Positions 1 to 14,577 of a stretch of 64,000 bases of DNA are shown in pieces. The position numbers and the translations under genes were made by a program. The notes under the pieces were generated by a model. That model made no database searches. It had not been told where the DNA came from and saw only the letters and a list, made by a program, of their open reading frames with translations. Every line of letters starts with the position of its first letter. Position 1 is the first letter of the stretch. Source of the DNA: Hymenochaete sp. R1 (lineage: Eukaryota > Basidiomycota > Agaricomycetes > Hymenochaetales > Hymenochaetaceae); the NCBI GenBank assembly GCA_019400425.1, contig JAFREE010000050.1:83127-147126 (forward strand), in the 5' to 3' direction.

Positions 1-1846
1 GTACCCCTGCAAAACATCACTATCAGCTAATCGATGTGGAAATTGAGTTTCGCATCATTGTTGCACCTTCTGCGCCAGCCTTCAGTGTCAGTCCACAATC
101 TCCATCACCGGCAATGTTATCCATCTGTGTGATCTCAGGCTCAGCAGCGATGACCGCCTTCAACGCCTTGCTTAACGAGCTGACGAACTGTTCTGGGTTT
201 GCAGCAGGGATCTTGGGGAAGGAGGCCTTTGCGGCTTGCTCCGTAGGCGGGAGAGATGAGGTGGATTGGGAAATTGGCGTGGGTGCGAAGTTGGAAGCCC
301 ATTTCCAGCCTGGTGCGTCCACTTTCTCGTCGAGTAAAGAGAGAATGTCAGGAGTGGGAGGTGCGTTCTTGTCAGCGGCGGTCGGGAGAAGAAGGAGTGT
401 CAAAGAGAATCCAGGCATGTTCAGGCTCGTCTGAGAGGGGTATCATCAGCATACCGGGGACCTTCGAGTTATGGATGAATCTTTGCGTACCATGAAGCTA
501 CCAACCATAACGCGGTGGATTTTCAATTTGCCCTCCAGAGCCTGGGCGGCCTCGCCAGCGACTCCAGAAAGCTCCAGTTCACTCAATCCGCCAAGATTAT
601 TGACCATCAACACAATCTCATCTGAGCCATCGTTCTTGAAAGGCAGGAATGACCGATCCTCATCCTTGGTAGAAGTGATCATTTCCAACAGTTGTACAAT
701 AAGCTTGTTAAGAGGAGGGACAGGGGATAGGCGAGCGTGCCCTGGCTCGTTGTGGATACCCATACCGATCTCTACCTCTGTTGCAGATAGGTATGATGCG
801 GAGGCTTCCGTGCCCGGAACCTATAATACAAGGCAGCATTCAGCCTCGATCATGGATTGGGAAGTACACGGTCACGAACATGACAGTGCTCAAGTCCAGC
901 GCCAATCGAACCGAGACGGGTCGAAACATATTGAGATACGGAATAGACTTCGTCCAAGCTTGCCCCGCGGCGTGCAAGCGCACCGGCTATCTTGTAAACG
1001 AGAACTGTACCCGCCAGACCCCTAAGACATCATTCAAAAGTCAGATCTGTTACAAAAAATAAACCCTTACACGTACCTGCGTCCCACAATGCTGCCTTGG
1101 GATCGTCCAACACTCACATCATCACCCACGTTAAGGAACTTCACTTTGTCCTTTTTCTCTGGATGTGAGGCGGCGTAGTTCTCCTTGGCCAGACCAAAGT
1201 TCAATACATCGCCGGTATAGTTTCTGGTGGTTCAATTAAGTTTACATCTGACAGAAGCGCATAGAATCTGCAGGCTTACTTAGTGACGATAAAAGTACTA
1301 AGAGGATGAACGAGGGTTAGCTTTCAGTGCTGACGTTGCATTAAAGACGAGAACTCACCCCTTGTCATTATCTACGAGTTCGATCCCTCTCCGGACCTGG
1401 CTCGCATTTGGTGATGCGAAGACATTTCCACAAACAGCAGCTGCACACGAATTTAGCACTTGGCGCGTGAGAAAACGCCTCGAAGCGCGCACCAGCCAGC
1501 ATGCCATCCCCTTCGAGATCATCATTCATTAGCCTTCCGGCGCTCATAATCTGGCATGTTCACTCACCAACGAATCCAGCATGAGCGGGTTCATGGCCTG
1601 ATCCACCACCACATATCACGGCTACTTTGTTCGTGTCGCGCTTTGAATTGAAAAGAACTGAACAAAGTGCATATAGTCAGACATTTAGATCGATGCGATC
1701 CCGAGTCGACGCGTCTCGTGGATGTCTACCTCACCTTTATTCGTGACGTCTAGTTTGAGGTTTGCGTTGGCAGCGCAGAGGCCTTTGAGAGAGTCGACGA
1801 CGAGCGTCGAGGGTGAGTTCAAGAAATGTTTGTCAGACCCGAGCAT
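1..1846 (-). CDS. DAK1: Dihydroxyacetone (glycerone) kinase, 3' end outside window
   Basis: ATP-dependent kinase that phosphorylates dihydroxyacetone (and glyceraldehyde) in cytosolic glycerol and methylglyoxal-related metabolism. The start is the ATG at 1844-1846. The N-terminus reads MLGSDKHFLNSPSTLVVDSL, the usual DhaK opening, followed across an intron by the nucleotide/substrate loop CGGGSGHEPAHAGFVG (about 1569-1620). A GMGIHNEPGHARLSPVPP segment near 710-765 belongs to the DhaK domain and should carry the substrate-binding histidine, by family knowledge. The C-terminal DhaL kinase domain begins in the exon at about 75-432, with the phosphate/metal motif DNIAGDGDCGLTLKAGAEG. A final intron (about 7-68) leaves only six coding bases before the window edge, so the last part of DhaL is missing. 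At least six short introns. Family identity is secure; exon edges are approximate. Confidence 0.93.
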
Positions 1847-2146
1847 GGTAAATGGAAGTAAGTGGGAGAGAGTGTCTGTGAATGCGGAGGGATAAATAGA
1901 AATGGTGTAGTGAAAGGCTGATGTTATCGTTTACCCTCTACGTCATCTCGGACCATCAGTCTCCGAGTCTCCCTCCGTCTCTACAACATTAATATTTACA
2001 TGTAATAAAATAATAAAACTTTCTTTCTTTTGTTTGAAAAAAATGCGGACTCGGTCCTCCACTCCCGGATTAACGGAAAACACGTATTGTATTTGGATGG
2101 TTTTATAATCACCATTCCCGACTTCAAGAACTCTGGCTCTATTCGA

Positions 2147-4407
2147 TCACTCAGAAAACCGTCGAAGCACCGCATTCATCTCCCCTTCCACATCTACCAA
2201 ACTCGCTTCTTTGCGTCCTATCTCCATGAACACATCCCCGCACGACGAGTCTTCGCATGATCGTCTTGATAAGTGCCAGTCCTGAGGATTCTGCCCACGC
2301 GAATAGACTTCCAATACGTCTTTATCTCTGTGGACTGTTAGACAAGACGTACAAAACCTGTTAGCGAAACACGCACATGTTTAATGTCCGCTTTCCTTCG
2401 TGAAGGTGCCACGAAGTCGCCGAAAAATTTGAGCTTGATTGTGTTAGCTCGTTTGGGGCACATACAACGTGTTGTGACTTCTGAAGGACATTCTGCACCG
2501 GGGACGAAGCAAAAGTCGTTGCGCTACATCACAGAAATCATTCACAAAACTTGGTCCGCCTGAGCTTAGAACCTACATTCTCTGCTCTTCTACTGTCACA
2601 ATCTCCGCTAGCCGTTCGAGGATAGCTGAACCACTCTCCTCCAGGTCTTTACAGACCATCTCATCCAACTCGTCATTGTCTAAGACGTCGGAAGGAATCA
2701 ACGCAAGCATGGTGTTGTCCGTCTTGGGTTGCTTCAACTTTTTGCAACACGCTTAATTAAAGAAAGCTCGACTCACGTGAAGGTACCGGATCAATCTTCG
2801 ACGAGTGGCAAGTGATCCTGAAAGCGGAAGGTGCACGTATGTTTCCGAGAAAGGTTTGAAGGTGGGCGGGCACAATGCAACCGAAAGAGCGTTCGAACCT
2901 ATTTCTCGGTTTTCATGGTGCTCTTGTAGTTGCATCCTGTCTACTTCTGACACTTTCGGTGACATGGATTTGTTCGAAACTTCGGAGTGGACAAGTGATT
3001 CTTGTGCCGCAAATACTGGGGACAGCGTCGATTGGTCACTGGACAGCGCGTCCGCTAACGATTGTGTATCGAGTGGAACCTCCTCCACTGGCTGAGGGCT
3101 GGCGGGTTTGTCCGTGGTATCGATCCTTGAAATAGTTATCTCGCTGTCCGGTCTGTCCGTCGCATCGCCTTTCTTCTCTTTATCAGATCCTGACGATCCG
3201 CCCATACCGAATGTCAACACACCAGGCCACGACCATTTCCGAACATCCATGTTGACGTTCACATTCATATTTACCGGAACGCCCAAGAACGTTTTACTTG
3301 CAGCCCTAGAGTGGCTTGAGCCTCGTTCTCGAAGTGTGGAGGGTAGATTAGACTGTTTTCGACCATCCTCTGAATCTACGTCTTCAGCCAGATGTCTAGC
3401 GGTAGTAGCTTTGCTCCGCATCAATTGTTGAAAATACCGTACGAGTGAAATAGGGCAGGGTAATGGGTTCGTTCTAGACGAGACGACATATGCGGAAACA
3501 AGGAATATTGGGAAATAGTAGAGTGGAAGCTTGTCTTCGAAAGCGTTGATCAGTGGCATTAATTGATTGCTGAGAGGATGTATCGTAGGACCTACAATGG
3601 GTTCATTAGCGGAAGAACGGACCCGTGCCAACTGCAGTCTCGCAAACCTAGGTAGTCCGTGAATGGCGCGGATTTACTTAGGTCCCAGCTCCAAGCCCAG
3701 ACCGTGAAGAATCGTTCGAGCTGAAGTTCGAGCGCTTCCCTTCCAAGGTTTTGCAATATAGAAGTCAGCGACCCATGGGTGAGCTATATATGTATTGATC
3801 TCTGACTAAGTCTGATGCATATATCAGCTGATACATACTTTGAATGCTTCGTGACCCATTTCTAAACGCATACGAAGTGCGGAATCGTGAAGAGAGGAGT
3901 CATTCGGTTCATGTACCGTTTCCTTCTCTTTGCTCTTGGAGGTCTTTTTGTTGTCTCTTCGAGGCGTGCGAATGACTCGCTCAAGGTCAAAACACTGAAT
4001 ATTCGTGTCATTATCTTCATAACCGAGACATTTCAGAGAGCGACTTGACTGACAGCGTGCATCCAGAAATCCGATTCTGGAGAGAATAATATCATCCTCC
4101 TTCCCAAGGAATGAATGGAATCACAAGACGAGCTCCCGAAAAGGCTGATTTGTTGCATTTTAGAAAGAGCGGTGCCATGTCAGAGACGTGAGAAGTACTC
4201 AACATACGATGAGAAGTTTGTCATGGCTTTGGCAAGCCCGACCTGACGTAGAACTTTGTCCTTGGAGACTGCATGGTTCTTAGAGGTGTAGAAAAGCACG
4301 TGGGCTTGTTCTTCCGCATCTTCATCATCATGTTGAACAGGTTCTAGCGGTTTCAGGGTTGGATTGTAAATAACAAAGTAGAGGAGTTCTGGTGGGAGGG
4401 AGTTCAT
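2147..4407 (-). CDS. CCZ1: Vacuolar fusion protein CCZ1-like
   Basis: Ccz1 pairs with Mon1 as the guanine-nucleotide exchange factor that activates the Rab7 GTPase Ypt7 on late endosomes, vacuoles and autophagosomes. The first exon (from ATG 4407) encodes a longin-type start: FVIYNPTLKPLE, an acidic stretch, then HVLFYTSKNHAVSKDKVLRQ and VGLAKAMTNFS. That is the Ccz1/HPS4 first-longin signature. A middle exon at 2753-3631 carries a long serine-rich linker typical of fungal Ccz1, then resumes ordered sequence. The last exon ends DVFMEIGRKEASLVDVEGEM and a TGA at 2147-2149. It is tandem with the kinase gene downstream (about 300 bp gap) and divergent from the deubiquitinase gene. No frameshift needed. 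Assignment rests mainly on the N-terminal longin motif. Confidence 0.82.
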
Positions 4408-4626
4408 GACATGGAGAACGGAGGTGAAGGAATATTAATATTACGACGATGTAATGGCGGGCGCGTGCGATGAAAGCATTAGCTTGCCAAAAAAGGAAAT
4501 AACTGCGAGCTTTTGTAGTGACGTGTTTTATAATGAACTTTAAATTCGCGCCCACATTACGCGTCGACTTCTCTAGTTGGCCTTCAAACGCATTGCTTTC
4601 ATCTCGTCCCTGTCCTTTGCTTTCCT
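4408..4626. promoter_or_regulatory. Shared promoter region, CCZ1 / deubiquitinase
   Basis: About 220 bp separate the two divergent start codons. It must hold both core promoters; no individual element is clear by eye. Confidence 0.4.
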
Positions 4627-8596
<3,970 letters not shown>

Positions 8597-9084
8597 AGGA
8601 CATTTTTTCTTTTCTTTTCTTCTTTCCCATTCCCCTTATCTTGGACTCTATATTATCTGCATTCTTCAGAGCCCCGCATTTATTTTCAGTTTTGTTTCAT
8701 TATAAACTAAAGGCATCCGCGTTCAGATAACGTATTGCTTCGCCGTCTTCATGTTATCGATATATCCGCTTCTGGAACCTGCGTAATAGACTTATAGCAT
8801 TACACAAATCATCATTGTATATCGTTCTCGTTCGTAAAAAAAAACGAGATTAAAGTAAGCTTTGCGAAGACGACAGACACCATATTCTGGTATATATAGC
8901 ACGTTTCTGGTATATATAGCACGTCGCCGGTAGATTGAAGCGCCATTATAAATTTAAAAAAGTAGAGCACGTGATAAAAACGGTCTGCTGTATAGTTTTG
9001 TCCCTTTCGGACGAAGCGGTTTCTAGTGGTGGCGGCGGAAAGGTAAAGCGCGTCGACGACTAGAGCACTCCTAAGAACACAAAA
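8597..9084. promoter_or_regulatory. Deubiquitinase 3' flank and eL43 promoter
   Basis: AT-rich spacer with no ORF of note. It holds the 3' UTR of the upstream gene and, on the right, the ribosomal-protein promoter, including a duplicated TATA-containing 20-mer at 8885-8924. Confidence 0.5.
8885..8924 (+). repeat. Exact tandem duplication of a TATA-containing 20-mer
   Basis: The unit ttctggtatatatagcacgt occurs twice back to back (8885-8904, 8905-8924) without mismatch. Each copy carries TATATATAG. It lies 160-200 bp upstream of the eL43 start codon, so it may provide two TATA positions. That role is inference. Confidence 0.85.
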
Positions 9085-9633
9085 ATGGTGAGTAAATACT
9101 CAATATTAGGTCGAATCATGTTGTTTATACCACCTCTCGTTACTAGACGAAGCGCACTCGCAAGGTCGGTGTTACCGGAAAGTACGGCACGGTCAGTCTA
9201 TGTCCAAACCGCAACCCATCATGGGATTGAGAGCAGTGGATTGAAGATTTGTATGCTTATCCGGAGTCATTTTTTGTAGCGTTACGGTGCTTCTCTGCGT
9301 AAGCAGGTGAAGAAGATGGAAGTGACGCAGCATGCGCGGTACACTTGCACGTTCTGTGGAAAAGTGCGTTCGGTAGCATATGCCTTTCGACAGAAACCTA
9401 ACGGGAATTATATTGAACTTGCCAAATAGGACTCTGTAAAGCGCACTGCCGTTGGAATCTGGGGCTGTCGAGCATGCAAAAAGGTCATAGCTGGGGGTGC
9501 ATGGACTGTATCAACTACTGCAGCTGCGACCGTAAGGAGGTACGTTGCTAGTCGTACTCCATCTTTCTAACACCTCGCTAAATTCATCATTTACAGCACG
9601 ATCCGTCGTCTTCGCGAGATCACGGAAGCTTAG
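9085..9633 (+). CDS. RPL43: 60S ribosomal protein eL43 (L37Ae/L43)
   Basis: Zinc-ribbon protein of the large ribosomal subunit. Five exons can be placed by eye: 9085-9087, 9147-9191, 9280-9363, 9430-9539 and 9597-9633. They yield a 92-residue protein beginning [16 protein letters not shown] and ending with a run of arginines before REITEA, the normal family length. The zinc ligands are CTFCGK and WGCRACKK. The first exon is the start codon alone: the intron begins directly after ATG, a layout common in fungal ribosomal-protein genes. A duplicated TATA element sits upstream. Nothing is missing. Confidence 0.97.
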
Positions 9634-9782
9634 ACTCCTTTTTCATATATTCCTGTGCTCGTTTTTATGTTCTCTACATTCAAGTTTGTACCACAATATG
9701 AGGCCTCCATCACCGCACGATTTCGTCCGTGAAGAAGCACGCCAGCATCAGGGAGTGCCCAGGAAGACTTGAAATTACGCAA

Positions 9783-11777
9783 TTATAAGGTTCTATGGGT
9801 ACATAGACTAGTAGATACCAATGGGAAAGGAAGGGAACGAAGGTCTCGTCTGACATTGCTTCGACAGCAATTACTAGACGTTTCGCCAGTCGGGTGGTTT
9901 ACTCCATAAATCTGAAAATTGAAATAGGACGATGAGCAAGCTGACAAGAAAATGTTGGAAAGACCCGACGGACCAAGATTAATATGTCGTTCCTCGCACG
10001 CTTCTTGAGCAAACGGTGCAGGATGCGGGACTGGGTCTCCACTCTCATCGATCGGGGCACGATAGAAGGGGATTTCGTAATTATAAATCACGATTTTCTT
10101 CATTTTCGACACACCTCCGTTCCTTATCAACTCTGGGATGTGGCGCTCAACAAGATTCCAAGGGCTCATCCACATGTCGAACCAGCTGAAACAAAGCTCC
10201 TCTGTTGTCGGCGGGATAATATCGAGAAACTCAGTAATAGGAGCTGTCTGCCCCTGGATGTGTAACCGCTTGATTGTAGAGCAAGCCTGTAAAAGTGTAC
10301 GAGCCTGGGCGAGATTGAACTCGACGAAGCCGCCCTTATTGATAAGGTGGAGAGCATGTAGGTGAGCAAGTGCTTCCCGGGCAGCAGGATACAGCCTAAA
10401 GACTTCGGCGATGCTCAGAGTACCGATCAAGGTGATGTCCAGCGTCAGCTTTGTCTGACTGCCGTCAGCAGCAAGTGCCTGGAGGAGCCAACCAACACGA
10501 TTGAGCTGCATGTCCCCAGGAGATATGCATATACGCAAGTCAGTAAGTTGTCGACGAAGATTGTTCCCACCGATAACGCCAGAAGCGGCATGGAAACTCC
10601 AGCCACTTATTTCAAGGGATGAGAGATTGGGAAGGATTTGGAGGGCACCTTAGAGGTCGTTAGCCATGAATTGTAGCTGTGCTTGGTCTATGACCTTACC
10701 TGCAAGATACCTGAAATCACACGACGGGTATCCATGCGAACAATGCCAACTAAGGCTTTCCAGTGTATGGATTTGAGATACCACATTCAGAATGATATCT
10801 TCTCGAAGACCACTCTCTTTCAGCGTGAGTGACCTGAGATTGCCCAGTCTCCGAAGCAAGTTGCACAGATCTGTCTCAACGTCCCCTGGTCGGGCAGGAG
10901 CGTCCGAGCCTTCAACGTGATAACCGTGGAACCAGACATCACCCAACGCCACAACGAGCTCTTCCGTATGCCGCCCCGGTAGAGGACTCCTCAGTAACCT
11001 GAGCAAAGCCGAGGGAGACCTTGCGACAATGCGCGCTGCCAGACGTTGCTGGGCTGGAGCAGTCCATGAACGATGTACAAGAGCCATGGACCGGAGACAG
11101 TCACCACGCTGGCGCTCTACAGCATCAACGAGAGGGATTTGGTATTGCACGGGCTCGTCGACAAGGTCTGCATCGATTGCAATGCAGTCCAGAATTCTCT
11201 CCAGAATGGGATAAGGAACCTCCTTAAAGCGGCGAACACTCACAGCAGCTTCCTCGAGCTCGACGTCTCGAGCAGCATGACTCAGAACATCATCCAAATC
11301 TAGAGTCGACGTAGATGAAGTAGCTCCGAAATTTGCCATGATGAGAGGCGAGGCCTTACTCCTCTCCCTCTGGACATCATTGCGGTACGCCGCAACCGCC
11401 AAATCTATCTCGGCAGCGTCGGTGATCGTGAGCTCTTGAGCATTGAACTGCGGGTGACATAGTACGTCGAGGAAGAGATTGATCGTAGGTACGCCAAGCC
11501 CATGCTCGAGACGGAGGCGCGCGAGAAGGGCATCGGTGGTAGAGGCGAAGGTTGTATGGGTTCCCGAGCTGGGCTCAAATACTGATAGGACAGGTCCTGC
11601 AACGTCAGCCGTTGTCGACGAGGCTGAGGTAGGAGGGTGTGAATGGGAGTGTGGGTGTGAATGAGAGTGGACATGGTCGTGATAGGTGCGGGTGCGTCGA
11701 CCGGGGACTCGCCGTCTGATGGTGCTCATGGTCCTCGTCAACGGGAAGGCAGGCAGGTACTTTCTCACTTTGCGCAT
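9783..11777 (-). CDS. F-box-like / leucine-rich hypothetical protein
   Basis: Two exons joined by an intron at about 10648-10700: the first reads to RYLA and the second resumes GALQILPNLSSLEISGW without a frame break, giving about 640 residues. After a His-rich low-complexity N-terminus (HDHVHSHSHPHSHSHPP), residues about 180-250 read VPYPILERILDCIAIDAD then LRSMALVHRSWTAPAQQRL. This is the layout of the basidiomycete F-box-like domain, which recruits Skp1. The C-terminal half holds irregular leucine-rich segments (LGNLRSLTLKESGL, ALAHLHALHLINKGG), as in many F-box/LRR proteins. The substrate is unknown. The start is 11777, or Met 11729 (MSTIRRRVPG). Such genes form large, fast-evolving families in mushrooms. 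Confidence 0.7.
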
Positions 11778-12565
11778 TTTCTTCCAAGCTCCAGTTTAAA
11801 AGTAAAACGAGTGGGCGGACAGTCTGACGGGGAAAGGCACAGCAAAAGTCCATTGGGACTTGAGCAGTCGCAACAAGCTTACCGGCTGGCGCCTCTCGCC
11901 ACCTCCCAAATTCGAATTGCGGTCGAGCACGGACTCCCCTTGGCTGAAGGTCACATACCAGTACACATTGTTTCCTCGCGTATACGGTCAAATATCTAAC
12001 GTCGGCTAAGGTATATGTGCAAATTGTCATCTCTATTCGATTAAACAAGAAGTCATTCTTACACTGTATCGCCTAACCTTCAGTTGATCGTATGTGTGGC
12101 GGAAGTGGCGGTCAGAAGGAGAGGCGTGTGTGCCATATGAATGGGAATATTATTAACCAACGTACTTGCGGCGTCGTCAAATGGTAAAACGCCGCACTCA
12201 AAGTCCATTCGAGTCTGGCTCTCAGGGAGATGGAGGGACCAAATGTTAGTATCAAAATACTGTGAATTCTATGGTTCTTTGTAATAAATAATCCTAATTA
12301 TAACGTGCATCGTTGCAAATCATTGCTTCAGACGGGCTCGAAGAAAACGGTAAAAAAAAGACAACTGGCCATTGGCACAGTGAATTAGGCTGATGAAAAC
12401 CGGAATACGAAGGAGCAGGGACGGAAACAAAGTAAGATTCTTTATGAGAAAAAGGTTCAATTAGGTCATCGAGTTAATACGCACATATACTTACGACCAC
12501 GTAGTAATTTAGCGCAACCACTGTTGAACCAATGCTCGTATGGTAATGACGCGATTGAAACAATA
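11778..12565. other. Intergenic, with a GC-rich hairpin
   Basis: No convincing ORF. It holds the 5' flank of the F-box-like gene and the 3' flank of the HRT3-like gene. The one structure I see is a perfect 8-bp stem at 12167-12196. Confidence 0.4.
12167..12196 (+). other. Perfect 8-bp stem-loop
   Basis: TGCGGCGT (12167-12174) pairs with ACGCCGCA (12189-12196) around a 14-nt loop. The loop (cgtcaaatggtaaa) resembles a tRNA D-loop, but no T-arm or acceptor stem follows. Function unknown. Confidence 0.3.
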
Positions 12566-14318
12566 TCAAACACCATACGACCTAACTTTGGAAAACCAGA
12601 ACGGGCGTTCGTGTTTCAGCGACAGCGCGTCTGCCTCTCCATTCTCGCAGTTAATGGAAAAGTAACCATTGAATTCTAACTTGTTCCACCTATGAGGCTC
12701 AGAAAGTAAGTCATCACAACATCATCCATAGGAAAGACGACCCTACCTTCCTACAGGCCTTGAACGAAGGCCTAGTGTCATTTGGAATGTGTATCGAATA
12801 TTATCCTTGGTCGGATCTTGCAAGTCGCGCACGACGACCTCGTCACCATCCAATGACCAAGTTCCGATTAGAACACCCTTCGATATGGTTAAGCTTGGTG
12901 GAAACTTTGATTTCAAGAACGGAGACACTCACTTTCATGCGTAGCGTGGGTGTCAAAAGAGGTATTATTGTCTGAGGTGGAACCTCGTCGTTCGCGAGCA
13001 AGGATACTACAGTCCCGTCAGGAGAGAAACGTCTGATATCTCATAGTTAGATTACTTTTCTTCAAATTTGCCTAATATTATCAATCGCCCTCACAAGAAT
13101 CGATGATATGTTATCAGATGGCTAACCTATCGAAGAAAGTCAATGGTCATAACTCAATTGCAACGCAGTATTCTGACTTACGTTAACCCAGGCATTCTCG
13201 CTATAACCTGGGCGACTATGAGAGTTCAATCCTCAGATGCAAACGAAATGTTGGGAATAAAGCATACACATAATGGCAGACGGCAATGTAAACACCGTCT
13301 AACCTCAGACGAGGATGTTCCATATATAATCGCCGGTAGTCAAAACTGAATTGCTCTGCCAGGTCCTCTACCACTGAGTCGTCAGACACCTGCGGTGGCA
13401 CGTAGGTTTGGTGAACAATGGGTCTACGAAGGCATAATAATGCATCAGAAACCACGGTACACAAGAACGCATTGAGTGTAACGTTGATATGCCATTCTAA
13501 CCTCACCTCCAAATAGATTGGTCCATAGACAGCAGTCTCGCCTTCCTTGCCAATCTTGCAAATCGCTCAACAGAGATCGTGTCAAGCATCTTCAAAATGC
13601 AGACAAGAACCTCATCTGGGAGAAGCTGTAGTGGCACCCTATTCCTCTCGTCGTCCGGGTAAAATTCGACATCCCCAGGGAAGTGTGATATTATGTTGGC
13701 GAGTCTTCCGGATATATGCTTCTCGCGGTCATGGCTTTCATGATGTGTATGTGCGTAAGTATGAGATAATGAGGGCTTGTCCGGCTCTTTGCGAATGTCC
13801 ATAAGATGAGCCTGCTGAGCGAGGTCACCATCCTCGGCGGACTTCGACGGCCCGAGCTCCAGCCGCATCTCTTCCTTCCTGTACGCTTTGTCGACGTTGG
13901 GTTCGATTCGGAAAGCACGTCTATAGAGGCCCAAAGCTTCATCGATATTCCCGCATTGCTCCTGAATAATAGCACGCCTATAAATCTCTAGTGCCTTTTC
14001 AAGCCTCTCGGACTTGTGATCTGCAACACCAATGGGTACGTGATGAGCGTGTCGAGGTTGTTGTTGCTTGACACGAGAGCCTGAAGACTCTGGAGCGTGC
14101 AAGACTTGGCGAAGGCCTATAGTTGGACTAACTAAAGGGCTCCTGGGAGAAAGCGGAGGAGACTTTGTTGCATCGCTAGCAGTACTGTCTTTGTTCTCGT
14201 CTGTGGTGGAGGTGGTAGACCCAGACCTTGCCTTCCTCCTCTTAACTTCAGCCTTCCACTCCTCTCTGAATCTGGAGAGTTCGTCCACGTTTGAGGCATT
14301 ATCTGCTGGATCCGTCAT
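12566..14318 (-). CDS. HRT3: F-box protein, HRT3/Pof7/FBXO9 family
   Basis: Substrate adaptor for an SCF (Skp1-cullin-F-box) ubiquitin ligase. A TPR/MIT-like N-terminal helix pair reads LEKALEIYRRAIIQEQCGNI then DEALGLYRRAFRIEPNVDKAYR. The F-box follows: LQLLPDEVLVCILKMLDTIS and VERFARLARKARLLSMD, then SIWR. Downstream exons carry family hallmarks in order: HPRLRLDGVYIAVCHY, RRFSPDGTVVSLLANDE with a run to LLTPTLRMK, KGVLIGTWSLDGDEVVVRDL, RWNKLEFNGYFSI and the terminal RPFWFSKVRSYGV before the TGA at 12566-12568. At least five short introns. The start is placed at Met 14318 (MTDPADNASNVDEL); the frame is open up to 14465, so a longer N-terminus is possible. It is divergent from the J-protein gene. 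Confidence 0.88.
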
Positions 14319-14577
14319 GCCCACTAGAGTTTGTGTCCAGGCCAATCCATCAAAACAGGCAGACCCGTAGTGATATGTATGGGATATGGACAAGAAGGTT
14401 AGTAATAGGAAGCGGTCAAGCCGATTCGATTCGGTGCTTTTCTGAACTGGTGAGATCGCATTCACGTGATGACAGAATCCACGTCGTTCCAGAAGCTAGA
14501 AAGAAAGCTTCAAGCCAAGCACTCACCTTCCCACCAACGAAGTCTGCCAGGAGCAGCTCTCATTCATCCACGACGTT
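14319..14577. promoter_or_regulatory. Shared promoter region, HRT3 / J-protein
   Basis: About 260 bp between divergent start codons. Nothing distinctive is visible. Confidence 0.35.

Noticed and set aside
36..1062. Plus-strand ORFs opposite the dihydroxyacetone kinase gene
   Set aside because: Antisense shadows; the minus-strand frames carry the conserved motifs.
2030..2260. Plus-strand ORF of 76 codons
   Set aside because: Opposite the last exon of CCZ1, whose minus-strand frame is the coherent one.
2805..3431. Plus-strand ORFs in the CCZ1 locus
   Set aside because: Shadows of the long minus-strand exon 2753-3631.
12165..12240. tRNA gene on the plus strand
   Set aside because: The D-loop-like aaatggtaaaacg and an ATTCGAGTCT block suggested one, but T-stem pairing is poor and no acceptor stem forms.
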